A DNA stretch of 64,000 nt, from positions 62,001 through 126,000 of the forward strand of contig JAVJRE010000003.1 of NCBI GenBank assembly GCA_040218575.1, in the 5' to 3' direction. The position numbers and the translations under genes were made by a program. Below the pieces are notes generated by a model. The model was not told where the DNA came from and ran no database searches. It worked only from the letters and a program-made list of their open reading frames with translations. Below are positions 1 to 9,929 of the stretch, in pieces; positions within the stretch are counted from its first letter, which is position 1; each line of letters opens with the position of its first letter. This stretch comes from Alphaproteobacteria bacterium (GTDB lineage: Bacteria; Pseudomonadota; Alphaproteobacteria; JAVJRE01).

Positions 1-646
1 CCGTGCTCGGGCGGGCGCGCTCAAGCTGATAGATGGTGAACGCACGGGTGAAGCCGCGCGGCTGCCAGTCCTCTATCTGGCTGACGGTCATCATGGTGGA
101 TACGGATCTGTGTACCGAGTGGCTGAGCAGGGTCTGGCCAGGGGCGGCGTGCTGCTGAAGCCGTGATGCGATATATACGGTTTCGCCAATCGGCCGGTAG
201 TCGATATTGACGTCGTTGCGAACGGCTTCCAGGACCACTTCGCCGCAGTGCATGCCAATGCGAACCTGTGGCAGGGCGGAAGTCCGGGCGGCGCTGGCGA
301 CGTTTTGCGTCGGCGCTTTCCCGGTCAGATGCAGCGCCGCGGCGCAGGCGCGCTCCGCATGATCGGATTGGGCAATGGGCGCACCGAACACCACCAGCAG
401 TCCGTCCCCCAGAACCTGGCACACGGTGCCGCCATAGAAGTGAATGATCTCCGTCATGCCCTGCAGATGACGGTTCAGAACTTCCTGGGCGTCTTCGGGA
501 TCGCGACCGGCCACAAGACGGCTCGACTCGACGATGTCTGCAAACAGCACGGTCACATACCGTCGTTCGCCCAATCGCAGATCATGTGTCGTGGCGGGAG
601 CCTGGAGCCCCAGGGGGGCGTCCAGACCGGCTGTCCTGACGCGCAT
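1..646 (-). CDS. Class III adenylate/guanylate cyclase, 3' part cut by window edge
   Basis: Reading leftward from the ATG at 646 gives at least 215 codons with no stop before the edge. After about 25 residues comes a class III nucleotide cyclase domain. The first metal-binding Asp is in the motif VLFADIVES (Asp37) and the second in LGDGLLVVFGAP (Asp81), which is the usual pairing for a two-metal cyclase. The HCGEV and IGETV motifs follow, as in the bacterial class that often continues into an AAA ATPase and TPR-like repeats. The missing 3' part would show whether such a sensor module is fused here. Expected product is cAMP made in the cytosol; cAMP rather than cGMP is the family default and an inference. 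The N-terminus is not a zinc ribbon, which some relatives carry. The gene has its own upstream gap of about 120 bases after the convergent-side neighbour on the same strand. Confidence 0.85.
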   Translation of the reverse strand, partial: MRVRTAGLDAPLGLQAPATTHDLRLGERRYVTVLFADIVESSRLVAGRDPEDAQEVLNRHLQGMTEIIHFYGGTVCQVLGDGLLVVFGAPIAQSDHAERACAAALHLTGKAPTQNVASAARTSALPQVRIGMHCGEVVLEAVRNDVNIDYRPIGETVYIASRLQQHAAPGQTLLSHSVHRSVSTMMTVSQIEDWQPRGFTRAFTIYQLERARPST

Positions 647-767
647 GTCACAAGCCAAGGTTGATAAGCGACAAATTAGTGAAAATTGGACCACGCACGG
701 CGCCGGGCGTCCAGCACGAACTGGCCCGGTGAATTCACGGTTAATCTGCAATAACGGCGGAAATCCG

Positions 768-2426
768 CTAAAAACCGGCGACGGCAGTATGGCCCAGTGG
801 GGCGGCGCCCGCCCGCAACAGGCCGTCGGCGGATTTTTCGACGAATCCGACGCGGGAGAAGTTGAGGCGGGTCGGCGCCTCTGGCAGCGGAATGACCGTG
901 TGACCCAGCGCCACCAGCCGCTGGCGCGTGGCGTCGGCGATCCGGTCATCGACCAGCAGGCTGCGCCCCTGGCTGTGCAGGCGCGGCTCGCTGACGGCTG
1001 TTTGCAGGTCGTGGTCCAGAACCAGCCGGTTGAGGAGAGCCGCCACAACACCGGAGCCGCTACGCAGGCCGCCGGCCCCGGCGCCGGCCAGGATTCCGCC
1101 TGTCGCCTGACGGCCCGTGAGGACAGGTACGCCAAACAACGGCATCTTGCCGGGGGCGACGGCGTTGGGATGATCCGGGCGGGCGTCGAAGTTCTGCATG
1201 GAACTGTTGAGGAAGACGCCGCTTTCCGGGTCATAGATCAGCGACCCGTAGGCGCCGGTGACGCTCAAGGTGGCGGCGGCGACATTGCCGGCGCCATCGG
1301 CCACCGCCAGATGGCTGGTTCCGGGCAGGGTGGCCTTGGTGGGCGTCGGTCTGTTCGTCCGCGCAATTTTGCGCGAATAGCGCCACGGATCTCCGGCCGG
1401 TACCGGCCGCCCGATGGCCTGGTCCATGGCGATCATCGTGCTCCGCTCTCGACAATAGTCCGGGTCGAGCAAGCCGTCGTCCGGCACGGAGGCATGATCG
1501 CTGTCCCCGCCGAAGGTCAGCCCGTCGGCGAAACCGAGGGCCAGGGCTTCTCCCAGTATATGCAGGCGGGTCGCTTCATCGCCGGCCCTAAACTCAGCCA
1601 GCCGGTAGTGGATGATCGACAGGACTTCCTTGGCGATGGTGTCATCGCCGGTGACATAGGCCAGGTCGGCAAAATGCTGCGGCGTCTCGTCAAAGGTCCT
1701 GACGCGATAGGCTGAAAGATCACCCTCGGTCATGATGCCGCCGGCGGTGGTGACGGCGTGGGCCAGGGAGCGGGCCACCGGCCCGTCATAGAAGGCGCGG
1801 GCGCCTTCGCCGGCGATGCGGCGCAGGGTGCGGGCCAGCCCCGACTGGTCCATCCGGGACTGCTCCTTGAGGACCATGAAAGGCACCTCAGGCGACTTTC
1901 CACCGGGCAGCAACAGATCCGCGGCGGCGGGGAACCCGGCCAGCGTGTCGCGCAGCAGCGCGATGGCCATCGCGTCTTTCCAGTTGAAGTCATAGCCGCG
2001 TTCGGCGCAGGCAATCGCCGGCGCCATGATCGTCGGCAGTGGCAGGGTTCCCAGTTCGGCGTGCACGGCGCACAGGCCGGCGACCAGACCCGGAACGCCG
2101 ACCGCCATGGCGCCCTCACAGGGCCGGGCGGGGTCCCCGAACATCCTTGCGTGGGCCGCGGCGGGGGCGCGGACCTGAAAGTCATAGGTGATAAAACGGC
2201 CGGCTTGCGCGCTCCTGGCCGATAGCCGGCCGTGACCGCCAATGCCGCACGACAGGGGTTCGACAACGCAGGCCGTAAAGCCGGCGGCGACGATGGCGTC
2301 GAACGCGTTGCCGCCCTGTTCCATTACCGTGACGGCAGCCCGGGCGGCGTCCGGATGGCCGGTGGCGGCGATGCCGTTCTCCACCTCCAGCAGGTCTCTG
2401 TGGTGATGATCGCGCGGCAGTTTCAT
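768..2426 (-). CDS. Gamma-glutamyltransferase family protein (first of two)
   Basis: 552 residues from the ATG at 2426, whose start codon overlaps the stop of the upstream MFS gene by four bases (ATGA), so the two are probably translated together. An upstream in-frame extension of 43 codons lies inside the MFS gene and is not believed. The product is an Ntn-hydrolase that self-cleaves before a Thr: the motif GTSHLAVAD puts the candidate nucleophile at Thr370, where classical enzymes have TTH. The EQGGNAFDA N-terminal motif and the GIGG loop are present. No signal peptide is evident, so it is likely cytosolic, unlike the periplasmic E. coli enzyme. Members of this family act on gamma-glutamyl amides, cephalosporins or oligo-gamma-glutamate; the substrate cannot be read from sequence. 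A divergent homologue lies at 45.9 kb. Confidence 0.85.
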   Translation of the reverse strand: MKLPRDHHHRDLLEVENGIAATGHPDAARAAVTVMEQGGNAFDAIVAAGFTACVVEPLSCGIGGHGRLSARSAQAGRFITYDFQVRAPAAAHARMFGDPARPCEGAMAVGVPGLVAGLCAVHAELGTLPLPTIMAPAIACAERGYDFNWKDAMAIALLRDTLAGFPAAADLLLPGGKSPEVPFMVLKEQSRMDQSGLARTLRRIAGEGARAFYDGPVARSLAHAVTTAGGIMTEGDLSAYRVRTFDETPQHFADLAYVTGDDTIAKEVLSIIHYRLAEFRAGDEATRLHILGEALALGFADGLTFGGDSDHASVPDDGLLDPDYCRERSTMIAMDQAIGRPVPAGDPWRYSRKIARTNRPTPTKATLPGTSHLAVADGAGNVAAATLSVTGAYGSLIYDPESGVFLNSSMQNFDARPDHPNAVAPGKMPLFGVPVLTGRQATGGILAGAGAGGLRSGSGVVAALLNRLVLDHDLQTAVSEPRLHSQGRSLLVDDRIADATRQRLVALGHTVIPLPEAPTRLNFSRVGFVEKSADGLLRAGAAPLGHTAVAGF

Positions 2427-3625
2427 GGATCGGTGTCCGCATAGTCTGATGGCCCGGGGGCGGGCGTGGACCGACGGCCTGTTGTCCGGCCCGTGCGCGG
2501 CATCAGCATGGACACAAGCCCACGGCCGACACAACCGACGAGGAGAAGCGTGCACGTGCTGGCGATGAGAACGAACAAAGCATCATGGCCGAATGTCTCC
2601 ATGACAAGGGCGGCCGGCACCGGGCCCATGAGCAAACCTAAAGAATAGGAAAACATCAATCCGCCATTGACCGCCGTCCTGGTGTCTTCGGGAAGGTCGT
2701 CGTTAATGATGGCGGAGCCCTGCGGATAGATGGCGCTGGCCAGGCCGCCAAGCAGAACAATGCAGGTCAGAAAAAGAGCGAGGGATTCGAGCGCATACAC
2801 CAGGGTCATGCTTGTGGCGGCCAGTGCGACGGAGGTCATGCACAGGGTGAAAGTGCGGCCGAGGCGGTCAGAGAGCAGGCCCAGCGGATAGGGGATCAAC
2901 ATTCCGCCCACCAGCAGCAGCGCCAGAACGGCCGGCGCGGCGACAGTCAGTACAGTCTGCTGGGTGACGTACACGGCCAGCATGCCGAACTGCATCCCGG
3001 TCAGGGCGCCGCCGACGACGATCACGAAAATCGGCCAGGGCCGGCGGGACAGCAACAGGGCGGCCCCCCGGATCATGCCGCGCGGCCGGCGCACCGATAC
3101 GGCCGGCGGCGCAGCGAAGCGGACGGGTAGCGCCGCCAGCGTGACGATCAGGGCGAAGATCAGGAACGGAGTCATGGAGAGGGGTGAGGCGGCGGCCGTG
3201 GCCGCCATGCCGAGGACCGCGGCGAACTGGCCGGCGAGAATATACAGGCCCATGATCCGGCCGCGATGATCGTTCGCCGTCAGGCCATGCAGCCAGGTTT
3301 CGGTCAACACCGTCAGGGCCGCCGCCGCCACGCCCATGACGGCGCCGACCGCCATCCATGTGGCAATGGACGACAGAAACGGGAACAGTGCGACCACCCC
3401 GGCGATGAGCGCGCAGAACGTGGTGAAGGCCGGCCGGTAGCCAAGCCGGTGGATGATGCGGTAGGAGCCGATGGCGCCGACCAGAAGGCCGGTCATGACC
3501 GCGCTTTGTACGAGCGCCGCACTTTGCGCCGGGTGGCCCAGCAGGGTGATGCGCACGACCATCAGCGCGATTACCGGCGCGATGGTCAGTTGAATGGCTA
3601 TACGGGCGGCCAGAAGATAAAGCAT
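2423..3625 (-). CDS. MFS transporter, YcaD-like
   Basis: 400 residues with about 12 hydrophobic segments, typical of a major facilitator. The middle motif TETWLHGLTANDHRGRIMG resembles the 'E-W-L' plus R-G-R cytoplasmic-loop motif of the YcaD/YfkF branch of putative MFS carriers, none of which has a firmly known substrate. The stop overlaps the start of the downstream gamma-glutamyltransferase. One plausible reading is that the carrier imports or exports a gamma-glutamyl compound or its product, but this rests only on the coupling. The ATG at 3625 opens onto a 377-base divergent gap. Confidence 0.8.
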   Translation of the reverse strand: MLYLLAARIAIQLTIAPVIALMVVRITLLGHPAQSAALVQSAVMTGLLVGAIGSYRIIHRLGYRPAFTTFCALIAGVVALFPFLSSIATWMAVGAVMGVAAAALTVLTETWLHGLTANDHRGRIMGLYILAGQFAAVLGMAATAAASPLSMTPFLIFALIVTLAALPVRFAAPPAVSVRRPRGMIRGAALLLSRRPWPIFVIVVGGALTGMQFGMLAVYVTQQTVLTVAAPAVLALLLVGGMLIPYPLGLLSDRLGRTFTLCMTSVALAATSMTLVYALESLALFLTCIVLLGGLASAIYPQGSAIINDDLPEDTRTAVNGGLMFSYSLGLLMGPVPAALVMETFGHDALFVLIASTCTLLLVGCVGRGLVSMLMPRTGRTTGRRSTPAPGPSDYADTDP

Positions 3626-4002
3626 GGTTGCTACCCACGGCGAAAGACGACTCTCGATTCGTGCCTGACTACCCTGACATCACGCGGGCTCTGGCATCGC
3701 GTGGGAGTGACCACCGGAGCGCCCATCATGGCACATGGTGCTCCGGGCCACACAGTATAGAGCCGGAGCCGGGATGGAAGGTGAGGCGGGTCACACCGGC
3801 GGGGCCGCCGGCGACAGGTTGCGGCGCCGACCGACCAGGCCGCCGGGCGTGCGACCGGCCGGACGGACACAAGATCGCAGGTCGCTCCCCGGCTTTTCGG
3901 GAAGTGACCCTTTTCGGCCATCCGGAGTGATCCGCCGACCAGATCGATTTGGCCTGACAGCCTGTGGGCGGGCTCATGCTAGTCTCGCCGCGGAGGCCCG
4001 TA
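3626..4002. other. Divergent intergenic region with one imperfect hairpin
   Basis: This 377-base gap separates the leftward MFS gene from the rightward transglutaminase-like gene and should hold both promoters. Short open frames exist on both strands but none has a recognisable protein or a ribosome-binding site worth trusting. The only clear structure is an inverted repeat at 3714-3746, with arms CCGGAGC and GCTCCGG flanking a shorter inner CCAT/ATGG pairing. It has no T-run on either side, so it looks like an operator or RNA structure rather than a terminator. Confidence 0.5.
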
Positions 4003-4887
4003 TTGATCACGCTGTCGATTCATCACCAGACGTCCTACCGATACCGAACACCGCTGGCCTTCGGTCCACACCGGCTGATGCTCCGCCCCCGTGAAAGTCG
4101 CACCCTGCGTCTGATTGCCCATGATCTGGAGCTGACACCTGCCGCGACGGTCACCTGGGCGCACGACGTGGCCGGCAATGCGGTGGCCACCGCGACTTTC
4201 CAGGAGGCGTCGGACAGGCTGGTCATCGACAGCGTCGCCAGGCTCAGTCTCGGCGCCGATCAGTGGCCGGTCTTCGATATTGCCGCGTCGGCAGCCTACT
4301 ATCCGTTCCTGCTCAGCGAGGACGAGATGACCGACCTTGGCGCCCTGCGGCTGCAGGGGTATCTGGATTCCTCCGGCCAGTTGCGCGACTGGGCGCAAGG
4401 GTTTGTTGCCGGGGTTCCCACCGGTACGCTGGCCCTGCTCAAGGATCTGTGTGCCGGTGTCGCCGCGCAGATTGTCTATGAGATGCGCGACGACGAAGGG
4501 GCGCAAACGCCGCTCGAAACGCTCATACGCGGTCAGGGCTCATGTCGCGACTTCGCAGTGCTGTTCGTTGACGCCGTCCGCAGCCTGGGGTTCGGCGCGC
4601 GTATCGTCTCGGGCTATCTGTACGACCCCGACCGCATGGCCGTCGGCTCCGCCGGCGCCGGCTCGACCCACGCCTGGGCGGAGGTCTATGTGCCCGGCGC
4701 CGGCTGGATCACTTTTGATCCGACCAACCGCAGCGTCGGCGGCTTCAATCTCATTCCGGTGGCCATGGCGCGCCACATACACCAGACCATGCCGGTATCC
4801 GGCAGCTATATAGGTGATCCGGATGCGTTTGACGGGATGGATGTGCAGGTGCATGTGGAGCGCTGCGAACCGCCCGATCAGGTCTGA
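4003..4887 (+). CDS. Transglutaminase-like cysteine protease family protein
   Basis: 294 residues using a TTG start at 4003. This start is chosen because GGAGG at 3992-3996 sits six bases before it, and the protein then begins MITLSIHHQTSYRY, the usual N-terminus of this family; the ATG 13 codons upstream has no such site. Residues 1-95 form the N-terminal beta domain found in bacterial transglutaminase-like proteins. The catalytic triad is visible: Cys181 in GSCRD, His223 in THAW and Asp239 in FDPTN. Family members are thought to act as proteases or amidases on peptide substrates, sometimes linked to poly-gamma-glutamyl or pupylation-like chemistry; no signal peptide is seen. It stands alone with a convergent neighbour downstream. 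Confidence 0.88.
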   Translation: MITLSIHHQTSYRYRTPLAFGPHRLMLRPRESRTLRLIAHDLELTPAATVTWAHDVAGNAVATATFQEASDRLVIDSVARLSLGADQWPVFDIAASAAYYPFLLSEDEMTDLGALRLQGYLDSSGQLRDWAQGFVAGVPTGTLALLKDLCAGVAAQIVYEMRDDEGAQTPLETLIRGQGSCRDFAVLFVDAVRSLGFGARIVSGYLYDPDRMAVGSAGAGSTHAWAEVYVPGAGWITFDPTNRSVGGFNLIPVAMARHIHQTMPVSGSYIGDPDAFDGMDVQVHVERCEPPDQV

Positions 4888-4974
4888 CCGGCCCGTCTTT
4901 GGGCAGGTGCGGCCCCTTGCGCCAGCCGATCCGCCGCGCGGCGACGCGGGCGACCGCGGATGCCGACGCCACCC

Positions 4975-5829
4975 TCAACGATAGAGCAGAACCGGAATCT
5001 TGCAGGCGCGCAGCATGTGCTCCGTGGTCGAGCCGATAATCAGGTTGCGCACGCGGGAGTGGCCATAGGCGCCCATGACCAGCAAGCCGATGTGATGATC
5101 ATCCACGGCCCGGGTGATCTCCGCTTCCGCATGACCCTGGCGAAGAATCGCCTCGACCGTGTGACCGGCAGCCTGCAACCGGTGCGCGGCGGCGTCGATC
5201 TGGCGGCGGGCCGCATCCTTGTCCGGCGCCACCATCAGCAGGCGGCATGACAGGCCGTTGAACAGACGATTGCCGGCTATCTCGGCGACGGCCTTCAGGC
5301 TGCTGGTCCCGCCGTCAAAGGCAATGAGCATGCTGGTGATCGGCTGGAAGGCCCGCGCCGCCACGAAAAGCGGCCGCTGTGAGGCCCGGACCACCCGTTC
5401 CAGATTGGAGCCCAGATGCAGCCTGGCGAAGTCCGCCGCCTCGCCGCGCTTGCCGATCACCACCATGCTGGCGTCGCTTTCGGTCTCTACAACCGCGTCC
5501 ACCAGATCACCGAACCGCAGACGTTCGGTAATGTCGGCAATACCGGCGGCCTGAAGGATCTGCCGCGCGCCGTCGAGCAGGGCGCGGCCCCGTTTCTGCG
5601 CCAGCTTGCTGCGCTCCGCATCGTGCTCGCTGAGTTCCTTGAGCAGCGCCGTGCGGGCCCCGAAGAACAGGCTGCCGCTGCGATCAGCGGGTGGGCTGCC
5701 GGTTTCACGCCGACCCAGGATGTGCAGCAGTTCTATTGAGGAATCCGTGCGGCCGGCAATCCACGCCGCATGATCGCAAACGCTGCGCGCGTAAACCGAA
5801 CCGTCAATGAGAGCCAGAAGTTTGCTCAT
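4975..5829 (-). CDS. Universal stress protein, two UspA domains
   Basis: 284 residues from the ATG at 5829, preceded by GGAAGAG. The protein is two UspA folds in a row. The second carries the nucleotide-binding pattern G-x2-G-x9-GS (GAYGHSRVRNLIIGST), so it should bind ATP, while the first has a weaker version beginning GKRGEAADF. An upstream in-frame ATG at 5910 lies inside the SulP gene and is rejected. The gene follows the SulP transporter with a 10-base gap, which makes a two-gene operon. Usp proteins paired with anion transporters are thought to modulate them in response to energy state; that role is inference here. Confidence 0.9.
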   Translation of the reverse strand: MSKLLALIDGSVYARSVCDHAAWIAGRTDSSIELLHILGRRETGSPPADRSGSLFFGARTALLKELSEHDAERSKLAQKRGRALLDGARQILQAAGIADITERLRFGDLVDAVVETESDASMVVIGKRGEAADFARLHLGSNLERVVRASQRPLFVAARAFQPITSMLIAFDGGTSSLKAVAEIAGNRLFNGLSCRLLMVAPDKDAARRQIDAAAHRLQAAGHTVEAILRQGHAEAEITRAVDDHHIGLLVMGAYGHSRVRNLIIGSTTEHMLRACKIPVLLYR

Positions 5830-5839
5830 GTCTCTTCCC

Positions 5840-7324
5840 TCAATGGCCCAGCAGCTTTTCCATGGCATCCGGTTTGTCGTGAACAGCCAGCCGGTCAACG
5901 ATGGTTTCACTGGCCTGGTTCATGCCGATGATTTCCACCTCAGCGCCCTCACGCCGGTATTTGAGCACGATCATGTCCAGGGCGATCACACTGGAAATGT
6001 CCCACACATGGGCGCGACTGACATCGATGATCACCTGCTCCAGCGCTTCCTTGAAATCAAAAGCGTTGGTGAAGGCCTCTGTGGAGGCAAAGAACAACTG
6101 CCCCTCCACCACATAAGTGCGCGCCGTGCCATCATCGGACAGAACCGATGTGACGCGGAATATCTGGGCGATCTTCCAGGCGAAGAAAATGCCCGACAGC
6201 AGAACCCCCACCAGCACACCGATGGCCAGGTTGTGAGTAAAGACGACGGTCGCCACCGTCGCCACCATAACGATGGAGGAACTGCGCGGATGGTGGCGCA
6301 TATTGGTGATGGATGACCAGCTGAACGTGCCGACCGAAACCATGATCATGATAGCGACCAGGGCCGGCATGGGAATGCGGCTGACCCACTCGTCCATCAC
6401 CAGGATCATGAACAGAAGGAAGAGCCCGGCGCAGGCGGTGGACAGGCGCCCCCGGCCGCCGGATTTCACATTGATCATTGACTGGCCGATCATGGCGCAG
6501 CCGGCCATGCCGCCGATAAAACCGGTGGCGGTGTTGGCCAGGCCCTGACCGATGCATTCGCGGTTCTTGTCGCTTGGCGTGTCGGTCAGCTCGTCGACGA
6601 TGGTAGCGGTCAGCAGCGATTCCAAGAGCCCCACCGTGGCCACCGCCAGGGAGAAGGGCAGGATGATCAGAAGAGTCTCGATGGTCAGGGGGATATCGGG
6701 AATAAGAAAAACCGGCAGCGTCGCCGGCAGTTCGCCCATGTCGCCGACGGTGCGCAGGTCCAGGCCAAAGGTCATGGCCACCGTGGTCAGAACGACGATG
6801 CACACCAGCGGCGCCGGGATCGCCCGGGTAATCAGCGGAAACAGATAGATGATCAGCAGGCCGGCAATGACCATCGGATAGGTCAGCAGAGGAACGCCGA
6901 TCAGCTCCGGCACCTGGGCCATGAATATGAGAATGGCCAGGGCATTGACGAATCCCGTAATCACCGAGCGCGAGACAAAACGCATGAGGGAGCCCAGGCG
7001 CAGAAAGCCGGCGGCGATCTGCAGCAGCCCGGCCAGCACCGTGGCCGCCAGCAGATATTGCAGACCATAATCCTTGACCAGCCCGATCATCAGGACGGCG
7101 GTGGCTGCCGTAGCGGCGGAAATCATGCCTGGCCGCCCGCCGGTAATGGCGACAATGACGGCGATGGAAAAAGACGCATAGAGGCCAACCTTGGGGTCGA
7201 CGCCGGCGATGATCGAGAAGGCGATAGCCTCCGGAATCAGGGCCAGGGCGACGACCAGACCGGCGAGGAGGTCGCCGCGAACATTCTCGGTCCATTGGCG
7301 GCCATAGGCGCGGGCTGAGAGCAT
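5840..7324 (-). CDS. SulP family anion transporter with STAS domain
   Basis: 494 residues from the ATG at 7324 ([11 protein letters not shown]). Residues 15 to about 385 contain the hydrophobic SulP core with roughly 10-14 membrane segments, and about 400-494 form a cytoplasmic STAS domain ([10 protein letters not shown]... [11 protein letters not shown]). Bacterial SulP proteins carry sulfate, bicarbonate or dicarboxylates, usually with sodium or protons. The substrate is not readable, but a beta-carbonic anhydrase at 10.9 kb and the cotranscribed Usp make bicarbonate a reasonable guess alongside sulfate. The longer frame upstream to 7741 runs through a region with nested dyads and is not supported as coding. 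Confidence 0.9.
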   Translation of the reverse strand: MLSARAYGRQWTENVRGDLLAGLVVALALIPEAIAFSIIAGVDPKVGLYASFSIAVIVAITGGRPGMISAATAATAVLMIGLVKDYGLQYLLAATVLAGLLQIAAGFLRLGSLMRFVSRSVITGFVNALAILIFMAQVPELIGVPLLTYPMVIAGLLIIYLFPLITRAIPAPLVCIVVLTTVAMTFGLDLRTVGDMGELPATLPVFLIPDIPLTIETLLIILPFSLAVATVGLLESLLTATIVDELTDTPSDKNRECIGQGLANTATGFIGGMAGCAMIGQSMINVKSGGRGRLSTACAGLFLLFMILVMDEWVSRIPMPALVAIMIMVSVGTFSWSSITNMRHHPRSSSIVMVATVATVVFTHNLAIGVLVGVLLSGIFFAWKIAQIFRVTSVLSDDGTARTYVVEGQLFFASTEAFTNAFDFKEALEQVIIDVSRAHVWDISSVIALDMIVLKYRREGAEVEIIGMNQASETIVDRLAVHDKPDAMEKLLGH

Positions 7325-7743
7325 GTGGTTTCCGATGCAATGGGCAGGACGCGCGCGCGGTAATCCGCGCATGCAAAAGGCAATGGAAGCGGGGAGCGAT
7401 TCAATGAAGCCGACAGTCGGTGCCGGCCCGGCACGACGCCGCTGAGAGACGGCTTCATAGCCGCCGCCGGCGGGTCGGCGCAACCGTGCCTCGCCACCGC
7501 TCGCCTGACGAATGGCGGCCCGGCGCATGGGCGCGGCGCTCCGGGCTGAGGCCCGGCGCAGGCCGGGGTCGTCCCCTCCGCCGGAGCGGCCTGCATGGCT
7601 AGCCGGCCGGTGCGCGCCATGCGCAATCGCCGCTATTGCCAGCCTGGCTTGTGGTCGCCGGCCGGCCCTGACAGGCTTGGTTGCCGGCGCGGTCGGCGGT
7701 CGGGTCGGCGCGCCAATGAGCCGCCAGTCATGGGATTCCACAT
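7325..7743. other. Divergent intergenic region rich in dyads
   Basis: A 419-base gap between the leftward SulP gene and the rightward MFS gene. It contains the nested inverted repeats listed separately at 7405-7457. Several high-GC frames cross it, but they lack ribosome-binding sites and recognisable protein character. It is likely to carry the two promoters and the leader of the SulP-Usp transcript. Confidence 0.45.
7405..7457. repeat. Nested inverted repeats in the sulP leader
   Basis: An outer pair TGAAGCCG (7405-7412) and CGGCTTCA (7450-7457) encloses two inner dyads. One is CCGACAGTCGG (7410-7420), and the other is the perfect 15-base GTGCCGGCCCGGCAC (7420-7434). It lies about 80-130 bases upstream of the SulP start. 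On that strand it could fold into a branched leader RNA, or it could be a binding site. No T-run follows, so a classical terminator is unlikely. Confidence 0.55.
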
Positions 7744-9003
7744 TTGGCAGGTCTGGACCGGATTACCGGCGGTATTGGTCGCGCGCTTACGGAACGGTCC
7801 TTTCGGCGCTTCACCCTGGGCAACGGCATCGCCCTCATCGGCTATACCATGCAGCGTGTCGCCGTCGCCTGGCTGGCGTGGGAGCTGACCGGATCGAAAT
7901 CAGCGCTGGGTCTGCTGGCCTTCGCCGAACTGGCGCCGATTCTGTTCCTGGCGCCGCTGACCGGCGCCATTGCCGACCGCATCAATCCCTTCACCCAGTT
8001 CCGCATTGCCCAGTTCCTGGTTCTGGTGCATGGCGTGGGCCTGTCCATTCTTGGCTTCACCGGCACCATCAGCATCGAATGGCTGGTGGCGTTCCAGGCC
8101 TTTATCGGCTTTGTCACCTCGTTCAGCGCGCCGGCCCGCATGTCCCTGGTGTCAGCCCTGGTCACGACCCCGAACCTGTCGGCGGCTATCGCGCTCAATG
8201 CTCTGGTCTTCAATATTTCGCTGGTGGCCGGCCCGCTGCTGATGAAGCCACTTCTGGCCGTCGGCGGCGCGCACTGGGCCTTCGTCGTCCATGCTTTTGG
8301 CTTTGCAGTGTTCAACCTGATGCTGATCGGGGTCCATCCGAAAGCGCCGGAGCGCACGGCCGGAGCGCGGCGCGGCATTCTGCGTGACGTAGCGGCCGGA
8401 ATGGCCTATGCGGCGCGTCATGCGACGATCGGTCCGCTGGTCGCCCTGCTGGTGGTGACCGGGTTGTTTGCCCGGCCGATCCTGGAGTTGCTCGCGGCGG
8501 TGTCGGCGGACATGTACGGCATGGCGGCCGAGGGGTTTGCGGTCCTGTCGATCGCCATGGGGGCGGGCTCGGTGCTGGGCAATCTGTGGCTGGCCCATCG
8601 CGGCCGGCTGGATGGCCTGGCGAAGATCCAGTCGGCGGTGCTGCTGGCGATGGCCCTGTCCCTGGCCGGCCTGGCGGTGGCCCCTGTGTTTTCGGTCGGC
8701 GTGGTGTTCGTTGCCATTGTCGGCATGACCCTGGCGGCCAACGGTATCATCACCCAGACTCTGATCCAGACAACGGTGGACCCGGCCCTGCGCGGCAGGG
8801 TGCTGAGCCTGTTTGGCATGACCGTGCGTGGCGTGCCGGCGCTGGGCAGCCTGGCCGCCGGCATCGCGGCTGATGCCTTTGGCCTGCGCGCGCCGGTGAT
8901 GGTCGGGGCGATTGTCGTACTGCTGGCTTTCGCCGTGTTCGCCTTGCGCAGTCGGGCGATCCAGCGCCAGGCGGAGCGGGCGGCCAGCGAGTCACGGCCG
9001 TGA
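7744..9003 (+). CDS. MFS transporter, EntS/MFS_3-like
   Basis: 419 residues with about 12 membrane segments. A TGA in frame at 7717 leaves the TTG at 7744 as the only sensible start, giving [12 protein letters not shown] followed by [17 protein letters not shown], the normal opening of the MFS_3 group that includes EntS-like exporters. An inner motif [10 protein letters not shown] matches the family's loop between helices 2 and 3. The stop overlaps the GTG start of the sialidase-like gene (GTGA), so the two are coupled. The carrier may handle the product of that enzyme, but the substrate is unknown. Confidence 0.85.
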   Translation: MAGLDRITGGIGRALTERSFRRFTLGNGIALIGYTMQRVAVAWLAWELTGSKSALGLLAFAELAPILFLAPLTGAIADRINPFTQFRIAQFLVLVHGVGLSILGFTGTISIEWLVAFQAFIGFVTSFSAPARMSLVSALVTTPNLSAAIALNALVFNISLVAGPLLMKPLLAVGGAHWAFVVHAFGFAVFNLMLIGVHPKAPERTAGARRGILRDVAAGMAYAARHATIGPLVALLVVTGLFARPILELLAAVSADMYGMAAEGFAVLSIAMGAGSVLGNLWLAHRGRLDGLAKIQSAVLLAMALSLAGLAVAPVFSVGVVFVAIVGMTLAANGIITQTLIQTTVDPALRGRVLSLFGMTVRGVPALGSLAAGIAADAFGLRAPVMVGAIVVLLAFAVFALRSRAIQRQAERAASESRP

Positions 9004-9929
9004 CAGCCATACTGTCGGTGGCGGACGTGCTGGCGGTTGCGCCGACCGCGCTATGTCATGCCCCGAGCCTGACCCGGACGCCGGACGGCCTGCTGGCGGC
9101 GTGGTTCGGTGGCACGACGGAGGGTGCGTCCGACACCGCCATCTGGACCGCCCGCCATGTGGCCGGCCGCTGGCTGGCGCCACAGATTGTTATGTCCATG
9201 GCGCGCGAGCCGTGCTGGAACCCGGTCCTGATGCGCCTGGCGGCGGATGATCTCCGCCTCTATTTCCAGGTGGGCGACAGCCCGCTGGCGTGGCGCTGCA
9301 TGGTGGCGGCATCGGCTGACCACGGGGTCACATGGACGGCGGCGCGGCCGCTATCCGGTGACGCCAGCGGGCCGGTCCGCTGCCGGCCGCTGCGGCTTGA
9401 GAATGGTGATCTTCTCTCGCCGTCCAGCCGCGAACAGCATGGCTGGCAATGCCATGTGGAGCGCAGCGGCGACGGCGGCCGCACCTGGCGGCGTATTGAT
9501 GTGCCCGGTTGGCCGGAGGTCGCCGCCATTCAGCCCTGCCTGCTGGATCATGGCGGGGGCGTTATACAAGTGCTCTGCCGCACACGCCAGGGACGGGTGG
9601 CCGTAAGCTGGTCACAAGATGGCGGCGCCAACTGGAGCCGGCTCCGTCTCAGCGCCCTGGCCAATCCGGACGCAGCGCTGGATGCGCTCCGCCTCACCGA
9701 CGGACGCCTGCTTCTGGCGAGCAATCCACAGGCGGGCGACCGAACGCCCCTGACCGCCGCCGTATCGCATGATGGTATCGCCTGGCACACCGTGCTGACA
9801 TTGGCCGACGGGCCGCGCGACCATGCCTATCCATCGCTGGCCGAGACGGATGACGGCCGGGTGCATGTGGTCTGGTCGATAGACAAGGCGCGACTGAGCC
9901 ACGCGGTGATTGATCCGGCGCGGTTCTAA
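9000..9929 (+). CDS. BNR-repeat sialidase-like protein (COG4692 type)
   Basis: 309 residues beginning with GTG at 9000, overlapping the MFS stop. Asp-box-like motifs (SADHGVTW, SGDGGRTW, SQDGGANW) recur at even spacing, indicating a beta-propeller of the BNR/sialidase fold. HAPSLTRTPDGLLAAWFGGT is the typical start of the 'predicted neuraminidase' group. No signal peptide is seen, which argues against an extracellular sialidase. Some members of this fold are polysaccharide lyases rather than sialidases, so the reaction should be left open. Its stop overlaps the convergent GST stop by four bases (CTAA). Confidence 0.8.
   Translation: MTAILSVADVLAVAPTALCHAPSLTRTPDGLLAAWFGGTTEGASDTAIWTARHVAGRWLAPQIVMSMAREPCWNPVLMRLAADDLRLYFQVGDSPLAWRCMVAASADHGVTWTAARPLSGDASGPVRCRPLRLENGDLLSPSSREQHGWQCHVERSGDGGRTWRRIDVPGWPEVAAIQPCLLDHGGGVIQVLCRTRQGRVAVSWSQDGGANWSRLRLSALANPDAALDALRLTDGRLLLASNPQAGDRTPLTAAVSHDGIAWHTVLTLADGPRDHAYPSLAETDDGRVHVVWSIDKARLSHAVIDPARF

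Noticed and set aside
7595-7888. ATG-started frame (ATG at 7730) overlapping the MFS start
   Set aside because: It is out of frame with the transporter and gives no family resemblance; the TTG at 7744 reads directly into the MFS N-terminus.
9000-9929. True secreted sialidase
   Set aside because: No signal peptide, and the fold is shared with lyases and other enzymes; only the BNR propeller is supported.
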